Assembly: GCF_000280905.1 (NCBI RefSeq)
Contig: NZ_ALAP01000042.1
Location: forward strand, 62,001-126,000
Direction: 5' to 3'
From: Streptomyces sp. AA1529
GTDB lineage: Bacteria > Actinomycetota > Actinomycetes > Streptomycetales > Streptomycetaceae
DNA length: 64,000 nucleotides
Under the pieces are notes generated by a model. That model saw only the letters and a program-made list of their open reading frames with translations, did not search any database and was not told the origin of the DNA. Made by a program: the position numbers and the translations under genes. Positions within the stretch are counted from its first letter, which is position 1. The number at the start of each line of letters is the position of its first letter. This document shows, piece by piece, positions 9,454-16,055 of this stretch.

Positions 9454-9850
9454 GTGGCGGGACTTGTTGGGCGGATAGTGCCGGAGGAGTTGTGGGGTCT
9501 GTTTCGGCGGGTGGTGGCGGAGAGTGTGGTGATACGTCCGCAAGGTGGTGGGCGTCGGCGGACTGGGGATCGTGAGTGCAGCGGCGATCATCTTCGTCGC
9601 CACCTCGGGATGTTCCTGGCGACAGTTGCCACCGGTGTTCGGGGCGGCCTGGCCCACGGTCTACCGGCGCTTCGCCCAGTGGTCCAAGGCCCGCGTCTGG
9701 GCTCGCCTGCGGCACCGCATCATCGACTCCGTGAGTGTCCGAGCCCTCAGAGGGGGATGCTGGCCGGACCGAATCCGACCGATCGCGGCAAGGACGGACC
9801 GAAGTTCCACCTCATCGTCGACGGGGGTGGCCTCCCCATCGCGCCGCCAC
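9454..9850 (+). pseudogene. Relic of an IS5-family transposase
   Basis: Pieces of an IS5-type transposase appear in order but in different frames. A N-terminal piece reads VGRIVPEELWGLFRRVV; a second-frame piece has CSWRQLPPVFG and TVYRRFAQWSKARVWARL; then comes GRKDGPKFHL-like sequence (GKDGPKFHLIVD) of the DDE core start. Frameshifts and loss of the C-terminal two thirds, including the later Asp and Glu of the DDE triad, mean it cannot be active. It separates the conjugation operon from the minus-strand cassette. Confidence 0.65.
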
Positions 9851-9960
9851 CCGAGCCCGCACAGAAAGAGCTGTCAGCTGAGGTCATCGGCCTTCACCCC
9901 GAGAGCTCCGGGACTTGGTGAGCCCCTTGCTGTTCGACAGGGCTGGGCGATACTCGTTCG

Positions 9961-10383
9961 GTGACATGGTTCGAACAGGCACAGGCAGCCGAGCACGCTA
10001 GTGACTGGGACACCGCCGTCGCCCTGGTGAGCGCCCACGCCGAGTGCTACTCCACAGACCACATCGCACATAGCAATCATCTGTGGCACATGGACCTACT
10101 CGCCCACGCCGGACGACTCACAGAGCTCACGAAACTGGCCCATATGGACGTCCATGCCCGCCGTCGGCTCAACCGCGCGCTGCGCGAACGCGGGATGGAA
10201 GTCACGCTCCACGAACGCGCAGCGGACGGCGACCGCGACGCTCTCTACTGTCTTGTCCGATTGCTCTGCCGGACAGGCCGAACCGAACAAGCCTGCGAAG
10301 CAGTCAGCGAGATCACCCCGCAGGATCAGCATGCCCGAAAGATCCTCACTGACTCTCAGGCGTCATCGAGTCCGAGGAAATGA
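9961..10383 (+). CDS. Small TPR-like helical protein
   Basis: The 140-residue product is almost entirely helical, with repeating A-x-x-x-G/A spacings (FEQAQAAEHASDWDTAVALV, later LLAHAGRLTELTKLAHMD and LYCLVRLLCRTGRTEQACEA) that resemble two to three TPR hairpins. Starts with GTG; no strong ribosome site is visible. Its 3' end overlaps the 3' end of the convergent DUF4314 gene by about 20 nt. Function unknown. It sits directly after a transposase relic, so it may be the rest of a longer TPR regulator. Confidence 0.5.
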   Translation: MTWFEQAQAAEHASDWDTAVALVSAHAECYSTDHIAHSNHLWHMDLLAHAGRLTELTKLAHMDVHARRRLNRALRERGMEVTLHERAADGDRDALYCLVRLLCRTGRTEQACEAVSEITPQDQHARKILTDSQASSSPRK

Positions 10384-10602
10384 AGCGGACGCGGGCCACA
10401 GGCGCTTTGGCGGGGGGGCGTGGCAGGCGCAATCTCCCGCGTCGAGGAGCAGGGCGAGCCGGGACCCGTTGTCCCAGTCGATGTAGAGGTGCTGGAGCAG
10501 CGGGTCGTACCGGCGCACGGTTCCCAGGTCCCCTGGTTCGAGGCGGGTGTGCGGGTCACTGGTGTGAACCAGTTCGATGCGGTCGCCTTTGGCGAAGTTC
10601 AT
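10363..10602 (-). CDS. DUF4314 domain protein
   Basis: A 79-residue protein whose first 55 residues match the DUF4314 pattern (GDRIELVHTSDPHTRLEPGD, then GTVRRYDP, LYIDWDNGSRLALLLDAGD). The fold is likely a small SH3-like barrel. Members are common on actinobacterial plasmids and phages, function unknown. The last 24 residues (CHAPPPK onward) look unlike the family and may come from loss of the original stop. It overlaps the convergent TPR-like gene tail-to-tail. Confidence 0.7.
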   Translation of the reverse strand: MNFAKGDRIELVHTSDPHTRLEPGDLGTVRRYDPLLQHLYIDWDNGSRLALLLDAGDCACHAPPPKRLWPASASFPRTR

Positions 10603-10784
10603 GACGGTCTTCCTTGACCAGGTGATGCTGTGGGTTGAGAGGTGGGGTGCCGACTCGGCTGCTACTCGGACTGACAGGGGAACGAAAAAGGAGGGGTGAT
10701 GGTCGTGTCCGGCCTGTGCCCCCTCGGGTTCGGGCTCGACCTGCTTGACGTGTCCGCACCAGTCGGTCAGTGGATTGGGGTGTG

Positions 10785-10814
10785 GGTGCCGGGCCCTTCA
10801 CGGGGCCCGGCACC
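10785..10814 (-). terminator. Hairpin after the DUF317 gene
   Basis: Perfect 12-bp arms GGTGCCGGGCCC (10785-10796) and GGGCCCGGCACC (10803-10814) with a 6-nt loop lie 17 nt past the DUF317 stop, on its downstream side. This is a strong candidate terminator or mRNA-stabilising 3' structure. Confidence 0.65.
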
Positions 10815-10830
10815 GGTGGGCGGAGGAGGT

Positions 10831-11544
10831 TCAGGGGTAGGTGACCGTGACTGGGCCTGTTGTGGGTTTTTGATGGCGTGGGACGGGGGCGGGGTCGGCC
10901 AGTTGTACGCACAGGGTGCGAATGAGGGCTGTAGGGGTTTCGGGGGTGGCCTGCGCGAGCCAGAGGACCTGGTCGCCGTCGCGGCTTCGCGCTGCGAGCA
11001 GCCAGCTTTGTGGCCCGCGGGTGGGGTTTGCGGGGCTGGTGGGTGTGACGACGGCGGCCTGCTGGTCACCGGGGGAGAACCAGGTGCACTCGTGTCCCAG
11101 GTCTCGGCTCCATCTGGCCCTCTCCAGCGGTGCGGTCGCCTCGTCTACTTCGGTGACCTCGTGCGGTGCTGGCTCCTCGCCCGCGGAGAGGAGGCCGGCG
11201 AGGGCTGCGGGCAGCTCAGGGGGCGTGTCCGGCGAGAAGATCACTTGCCAGGAGGGCAGGTGTCCGGTGGCTGGGTAGGAGAGGAACTCCCAGCCGGTCG
11301 GCGTGCCGTCAAAGGCGCGACGAGCAGGGTGTTTTTCGGTCCCGGGGGTGTGCAGTGCCAGGTAGTGGCTGCCTGTGGCTTCGTTGCAGCGCAGGTAGGC
11401 GGTGCCGAGCCCGGGTACGGGTTGCCGCTGCCAGGCGTCTCCCATCACGGGCACCTTGTCGCAGGGACCGGCCAGATAGCGGGGCTTGATCATGTACGGC
11501 GCGGGCCCGTTGCAGGCTGCGCGTGTGGGATTCTGCGGGTCCAT
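10831..11544 (-). CDS. DUF317 domain protein
   Basis: The 237-residue product shows DUF317 hallmarks: an N-terminal part reading PRYLAGPCDKVPVMGDAW, a mid part with PTGWEFLSYPATGHLPSWQV and a second half-repeat with RSRDLGHECTWFSPGDQQAA and SWLLAARSRDGDQVLWLAQA. DUF317 proteins are abundant on Streptomyces plasmids and integrative elements and have no known role. I chose the ATG at 11544 because GGAG lies 8 nt before it; an upstream in-frame start at 11652 has no ribosome site. A hairpin follows the stop. Confidence 0.75.
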   Translation of the reverse strand: MDPQNPTRAACNGPAPYMIKPRYLAGPCDKVPVMGDAWQRQPVPGLGTAYLRCNEATGSHYLALHTPGTEKHPARRAFDGTPTGWEFLSYPATGHLPSWQVIFSPDTPPELPAALAGLLSAGEEPAPHEVTEVDEATAPLERARWSRDLGHECTWFSPGDQQAAVVTPTSPANPTRGPQSWLLAARSRDGDQVLWLAQATPETPTALIRTLCVQLADPAPVPRHQKPTTGPVTVTYP

Positions 11545-11662
11545 GTGGCAACTCCTTCGTAGCGGTTGGGGGTGTTTCGTGGAGCTGGGCTCACCCGTGG
11601 CAGCAGGCCGCCCGGTGGCCGCCGGGGTGCGGTAGGCGCCGCGCCCCGGCAATTCACGGGGC

Positions 11663-11688
11663 CGAAGGCTCCGGAGGCCGGGCCTTCG
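11663..11688 (-). terminator. Hairpin at the end of the small helical gene
   Basis: CGAAGGC (11663-11669) pairs with GCCTTCG (11682-11688); the loop contains a further short TCCGGA palindrome. It starts at the base next to the stop codon of the gene ending at 11689. Weaker than its neighbours but in the same position relative to a gene. Confidence 0.4.
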
Positions 11689-12051
11689 TCAGCGCGGGTC
11701 GTTCGGCTGGGACGTTGCGTGACGCAGGTAGCTGAGGAGGGTGTCGAGGTCGGCCCACTGTTGATCGCACCGGGCAGCGAGTACTGCCAGGTGTGTCCCG
11801 GCGTGCTGGAGCAGGTGGAGGGTGCTGGAGTCCGCTTCGGCCAGTTCGGGCGGCTCGTGCAGTAGGTCGTCCACCTGGTCGCAGAGGTCGGCGTGGAGAC
11901 GGTCGGCTTCGCCCGCAGCGTCCTCCACGGCTGCCGCCAGGGCGCCGACGGCGCCGCCACTGGCGCGATGGGTGGCCAGAACTTTCCCGGCGCCGGGCCC
12001 GAGGGCATCCCGAACAGCGCGGGTTCCGGTCAGCGGCTGGGGTTCAGACAT
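11689..12051 (-). CDS. Small alpha-helical protein of unknown function
   Basis: The 120-residue product is rich in Ala, Leu, Glu and Asp and looks like a helical bundle or coiled coil (AAVEDAAGEADRLHADLCDQ, DDLLHEPPELAEADSSTLHL). No domain is recognised. The ATG at 12051 has AGGAAGGA about 10 nt upstream and is preferred over an upstream in-frame start at 12111. It sits between the DUF317 and VWA genes in a same-strand set whose members are separated by hairpins, so it may be a structural or adaptor component of the ATPase-VWA system. That role is inferred. Confidence 0.5.
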   Translation of the reverse strand: MSEPQPLTGTRAVRDALGPGAGKVLATHRASGGAVGALAAAVEDAAGEADRLHADLCDQVDDLLHEPPELAEADSSTLHLLQHAGTHLAVLAARCDQQWADLDTLLSYLRHATSQPNDPR

Positions 12052-12078
12052 GGTGCTTCGTCCTTCCTGTGGTGGGCC

Positions 12079-12118
12079 CGACGGGGTGGGGCGGCCGGGC
12101 CGCCGCCCCACCCCGTCG
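12079..12118 (-). terminator. Strong hairpin between the VWA gene and the next gene
   Basis: Perfect 16-bp arms CGACGGGGTGGGGCGG (12079-12094) and CCGCCCCACCCCGTCG (12103-12118) with an 8-nt loop. It begins 7 nt after the VWA gene stop. It should end or sharply reduce read-through into the small helical gene, unless that gene has its own promoter inside the remaining 27 nt. Confidence 0.75.
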
Positions 12119-12124
12119 TGTGAG

Positions 12125-14002
12125 TCATGAGGCGGTGGTGAGGGCGGCCGTTGCGGCTTTGCTGATCGCGGCTACTGCGTCAGCCGGGTTGGTCAGTTCC
12201 ACGTGGATGGCGCCGGGCAGCGGGCCTTCGAGGGGGTCGGAGGTGGGCGGTGCGAAGGTCAGCCACAGCACCGCGCATCCGGACTTCTTCAAGGCGGTGA
12301 TGCGTTCGGTTGCCTGGCTCCTGGTGTGGTGTCCGTAGCGGCCGTCGGAGGCGATGACGGCCAGGCGGGCGGCGCCGGGGCGGGTGAGGTCGAGCCCGCT
12401 GTCCAACACGTCGAGGGTCTCGGCCAGGCTGTGTCCGCCGCCTCTGGCGTGGAATCGGGGGACCTGGGCGGGGGTGCGGCCTGGCGCGGTGATGGCGGTC
12501 ACGCCGAGGTTGAAGGCGACTGTGGCTGATCGGGAATCGGGGTCCGTCATGGAGGTGGCCTTGGCAAGGATCCATGCGGCTGAGGCGATAGGGTCCTCGG
12601 CCTCCCGCATCGAGGCGGAGACATCGACAGCGATCCCCACGCGCAGCGGTGGGGTCGGCGTATTGCGGTGTTGGGTGCGGCGCCATGGGCGCGCGGTGGG
12701 TGTGGCTCCTGCTGCCGCCTGAGCATCCCGGGCCAGCGCCCCGCGCATGTTCAGCCGTCCGGGGGGCGCGGCCGAGGTCATCTGAATCGTCACGCGTTCC
12801 CGGTGGGCGGCGTTGCGCAGGGCGCGGGCCAACTGTCCCGCCGCTGCCTTCTCCTTGGGGTGCGGCGCCCGGGATCCGGCCGTCGGGCTCGTCGGTGGCG
12901 TGCGCAAGGGGTCGGGCTGGGGAATGTAGGGAGTGTTCCGGCCGGGGGCGAAGACCTGCTTGGCCATGCTGGCGGCTTGCCGTGCTCGGGCGGCCTGTTC
13001 CTTCTTCGCATGGGCCCGTGCCTCCCGCGCCGCCTCCGCCGCTACCGCTGCGGAGGCGGCCTCGGCTTCGCGGGCGGCAACCCGCCGCACGACTCGGCTG
13101 ACGGCCTTCTCCAGCCCTTCTGCGCTGGAGGTTTCGGGACCGGTCGCCTTGTCTTCCCGTTCTGTCCCGGGGTCTGTGCCGAGTTTCGGTGCGGGCTGAC
13201 TCGGGTTCTGTCCGAGGGCTTTGCACCAGGCGCGCGCGTGGTCGAGCATGGCGCCGCCATCGGTGTCGGTGGTTTGGTGGGCGGTCTGCCAGATGTGGGC
13301 CAGTGTGGCGAGGAGGTCGCTGCCGAGGATGGCGGCCACGGCCTTGTGAAGGGCGTGGGTCTCGGCTTCATCGAGGATTCCGGCATCCCGGCGGGCGAGG
13401 ATGAGCCCTGCTGCGTAGGCGGCGGCCCATGGTGTGGGCGGGGTGTAGGTGGGGAAGTCGGGCATGACGAGCCGGGCCACGCACGCGCGCAGCCAGCGGC
13501 GGTCGTGCGGGCGGCGGGCCAGGTGTGCGGCTTCGGCGCGGGACTCCTCCAGCAAAGCTGCCGCCGCGTCTACAGCGGTGCCTCGCAGTGAGGAAGGCGG
13601 CGCCCAGCACGAGTGCGCGGCATGAGCTGCCTCGTGCACTACGGCGCCCCACGCCGCCGGGTACTTCTCCTCGTCTCCCGCACGGGCCGGACTGATCTCG
13701 GCCGGACGGAGCGGGGCGAAGACGGAGGTGTCGACTTCCATCGCAGCGAGGTCCGGGATGAACAATGCCTTGGCGCCCGCGCGTGTGCGTGGCAGGCAGC
13801 TGACCACTACGTCGCGGCGGCCTGCCAGTTCGGGAATGCGGGCGGTGAGTTCGGCACCGATCCGCAGCCATTCACCCTCCCGGAGGGCCGCTGACAGGGG
13901 CGGGGTGGGCAGTGGGGCGCCATCGTCCTCCCATCGGGCCAGCCCGAGCTCCTCCTCGGCGGGCGGGGGCGGTCCGTGCTGAACGTGAGCGTGTGCAGGC
14001 AT
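12125..14002 (-). CDS. VWA-domain protein with an HExxH motif, partner of the MoxR-type ATPase
   Basis: This 625-residue protein has two parts. The N-terminal region holds a zinc-peptidase-like HEAAH motif at residues 123-127 (plus His130), flanked by helical segments, as in VWA proteins with an MPN-unrelated metallopeptidase-like domain. After a coiled, Ala/Arg/Glu-rich middle (about 310-350) comes a C-terminal von Willebrand A domain from residue 455 with an intact MIDAS motif DVSAS (460-464) and a downstream SDG (553). MoxR-type ATPases usually work with VWA proteins to remodel or insert metal into targets. The upstream gene encodes such an ATPase. Target unknown. Whether the HExxH is catalytic cannot be told from sequence. 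Confidence 0.7.
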   Translation of the reverse strand: MPAHAHVQHGPPPPAEEELGLARWEDDGAPLPTPPLSAALREGEWLRIGAELTARIPELAGRRDVVVSCLPRTRAGAKALFIPDLAAMEVDTSVFAPLRPAEISPARAGDEEKYPAAWGAVVHEAAHAAHSCWAPPSSLRGTAVDAAAALLEESRAEAAHLARRPHDRRWLRACVARLVMPDFPTYTPPTPWAAAYAAGLILARRDAGILDEAETHALHKAVAAILGSDLLATLAHIWQTAHQTTDTDGGAMLDHARAWCKALGQNPSQPAPKLGTDPGTEREDKATGPETSSAEGLEKAVSRVVRRVAAREAEAASAAVAAEAAREARAHAKKEQAARARQAASMAKQVFAPGRNTPYIPQPDPLRTPPTSPTAGSRAPHPKEKAAAGQLARALRNAAHRERVTIQMTSAAPPGRLNMRGALARDAQAAAGATPTARPWRRTQHRNTPTPPLRVGIAVDVSASMREAEDPIASAAWILAKATSMTDPDSRSATVAFNLGVTAITAPGRTPAQVPRFHARGGGHSLAETLDVLDSGLDLTRPGAARLAVIASDGRYGHHTRSQATERITALKKSGCAVLWLTFAPPTSDPLEGPLPGAIHVELTNPADAVAAISKAATAALTTAS

Positions 14003-14037
14003 GCCTCAGAGATCCCTTCCATCAGGTGTTGGGGTGG

Positions 14038-14071
14038 GCCCGGCGGTGCGCAAGGGCAGGCACCGCCGGGC
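14038..14071 (-). terminator. Hairpin between the ATPase and VWA genes
   Basis: Perfect 12-bp arms GCCCGGCGGTGC (14038-14049) and GCACCGCCGGGC (14060-14071), 10-nt loop, 12 nt after the ATPase stop. Such a structure inside an apparent operon can set the ratio of ATPase to VWA protein. Confidence 0.6.
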
Positions 14072-14083
14072 AGTCGGAGGTGG

Positions 14084-15313
14084 TCAGAGCTGGTGGCCCA
14101 GGGACAGTGGTCGCGCGCGGTGTCCGGTGACTTTGCGGACGAGTTCGGCAACCACGTCCCGGTCTTCCAGAGGGGCGATGCCGATCAGGTTGGCGAACGC
14201 TGCCTCGGTGCCCAGCACGGCCTCGACCTTCTGAAAGGCCAGCAGTTCACGTAGCTGAGGCGCCCACCCGACCTCGCCCTTGTCCTGGAGCCGGGCCAGG
14301 TTCCGGGCGATCGTCACCGCCTTCGGGCGGATCTTGAGGGCTTCGGCGAGGTCGTAGTCGGAGCCCACCTGAATCTGTACGGAGAAGCGCGAGGCCAGTG
14401 CCTCGGTCAGCACGGCGCCGTGGACCCCGGGGTTGTGTCCGGCGATCACGTAGAACCCCTCGGCGGCGGTGATCTTCTCGCCCTTGTGCGCCTTGACCTG
14501 GATCTGCCGCCGCCCGTCCATGGCGGGGTACAGCGCCGCCAACACCTTCGGCGAGATCAGGGTCGCGTCGTCAACCAGCAGCGGGCGACCCTCCTGCATG
14601 GCTGTGACCAACGGGCCGTAGACGAACTCGTATCCGCCGCCCTCGCACTGGGTGTATTCGCCGATCAGGTCGGCGACCTCGGTATCACCGTCCCCGGCCA
14701 GTGTGATCAGGTCGGGGAAGGCCGCCTCGATCACCGAGGTCTTGCCGGTACCCGGCGGCCCGTACAACAGCACCGGCACCCCTGCGTTCCGCAGGTTGCG
14801 GAGCGCTTCCACGTCCGGCATCTGCGCCAGTTCGCGCGGATGGTAGGTCATCCCGTTAGGCCGCGTGATCGGTAGGGGCCTGCCGCTCTTCGCGCCGGTC
14901 GTCGGGGCGGGCTCGGAAGCAGGGGGCGAGGGCTGCGTCGCATCGGCCGCCGGAGGCGTGGCGGGCCGGGGGCCCGTACCGGAGGAGGGGCCGGACTGGC
15001 GCCGGGTGGGAAGAGTGACGCTCGCTGCCTGTGCGGCGGCGACCGTTGCGCCGTTAGCCCGGTAGGTGCGCGGGTTGGTGACAACCCGGACGGCCTCGCC
15101 TCGGGACACCAGCTTCTCGAGCGCGTTTCCGATGGCTCCGCCGGAGTTGCCCAACGCCCGCACCACCTCCCCCACGGTGAAGTTCCGGTTGGAATTGTCG
15201 GCGAGCAGCCGTGCCACTCGGGCCCGCAGTTCCCCGGGCCGCGTCTTCCCGGCGGGAGCAGAGGCCGTGTGGGGGGCGGGAACGGCGGAAGCAGGGGCAG
15301 CGGTTTTTGGCAT
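14084..15313 (-). CDS. MoxR/CobS-type AAA+ ATPase with an N-terminal winged helix
   Basis: The 409-residue protein starts with a winged-helix region (residues about 26-85: RARVARLLADNSNRNFTVGE, then GGAIGNALEKLVSRGEAV). A Pro/Ser-rich linker follows, then an AAA+ core with Walker A GPPGTGKT (185-192), Walker B LLVDDA (245-250; Asp-Asp rather than Asp-Glu) and a sensor region VIAGHNPG. Presensor and lid helices of MoxR type follow (ASRFSVQIQV). I chose the ATG at 15313 because GGGAGG precedes it by 9 nt. The fused DNA-binding domain is unusual for a MoxR-type chaperone and suggests that this ATPase acts at DNA. Operon partner: the VWA protein just downstream. Confidence 0.75.
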   Translation of the reverse strand: MPKTAAPASAVPAPHTASAPAGKTRPGELRARVARLLADNSNRNFTVGEVVRALGNSGGAIGNALEKLVSRGEAVRVVTNPRTYRANGATVAAAQAASVTLPTRRQSGPSSGTGPRPATPPAADATQPSPPASEPAPTTGAKSGRPLPITRPNGMTYHPRELAQMPDVEALRNLRNAGVPVLLYGPPGTGKTSVIEAAFPDLITLAGDGDTEVADLIGEYTQCEGGGYEFVYGPLVTAMQEGRPLLVDDATLISPKVLAALYPAMDGRRQIQVKAHKGEKITAAEGFYVIAGHNPGVHGAVLTEALASRFSVQIQVGSDYDLAEALKIRPKAVTIARNLARLQDKGEVGWAPQLRELLAFQKVEAVLGTEAAFANLIGIAPLEDRDVVAELVRKVTGHRARPLSLGHQL

Positions 15314-16055
15314 GGGGGTACCTCCCGTACGGTGCAACAGGTCCTCGAACTAGCGGTGATCAGCGCGGCACGGCGGGACTGCGCGAGACTTCATGTTCAT
15401 CGAAGCGCCTCAACCGATGCACTTCTCCGGCAGCCGCTTTTCGCGCGGTCAATTAACGGGGGATTTCCGTTTCCTGTTTTTCAGGAACACGACGACCGTA
15501 ACTCGCCCCCGGCGCACGCTCAAGCAATACCCTGACTGCGAATCGCTGCAATTTCCGCGAATTCACGGTGCCTTGTTAGGGGAATTCACGGGTCCACGAC
15601 TCGAAGTGTCGTCCCGTGGGTCCGGCGCGACAGCTTCCAAGGCACCACGGCTGTTGGGGAGTCACACGACCGGTCGAGGCGACGGCGGCACGGCGACGAC
15701 GGCACGGCGACGACGGCACGGCGACGACGGCACGGCGACGACGGCACGGCGACGACGGCACCCGGCTTCGCCGAGGTGCCGCCGCTGCTGGCCTTGTTGG
15801 AGGAGCAAGGGAGGAGAGGGTGGGGACGGAAGGGCAGGCAGGCGATAGGGACGCATGCCGGCGCCGGGGCGATTCGAGCTGGGATGACAGGGAAGGCGGC
15901 TGGGCCGCGCGCCGTTTCCTGAAGATCGGGATGTTGTCTGCACCGATATACGGTCGGGCTCGCTCAGGGGTGGCTCGTTGCCTGTTGACCTGCACAGGCA
16001 CGGCGTGGAGGGGTGTCGTTTCCAAGGACGACATCCGGCTCGACGCCCGGTGTGT
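15314..16055. other. Gene-free stretch between the ATPase cassette and the Tad operon
   Basis: No ORF here has family features or a ribosome site. The first 230 bp after the ATPase start are relatively AT-rich for this window and include a short TTCCTG/CAGGAA inverted repeat around 15471-15487, a plausible promoter zone for the minus-strand cassette. The middle holds a tandem repeat (listed separately). Several frames stay open across it only because of base bias. Confidence 0.6.
15687..15761. repeat. 14-bp minisatellite, five copies
   Basis: The unit GGCACGGCGACGAC is repeated five times head to tail from 15687 to 15756 with no mismatch, followed by the start of a sixth copy (GGCAC). The 14-bp period is not a multiple of three, so it would shift frame in every copy and is not coding. 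Perfect identity points to recent slippage. Confidence 0.9.

Noticed and set aside
15687..15761. Minisatellite as replication iterons
   Set aside because: 14-bp period is shorter than usual iterons and no Rep gene or AT-rich origin is near.
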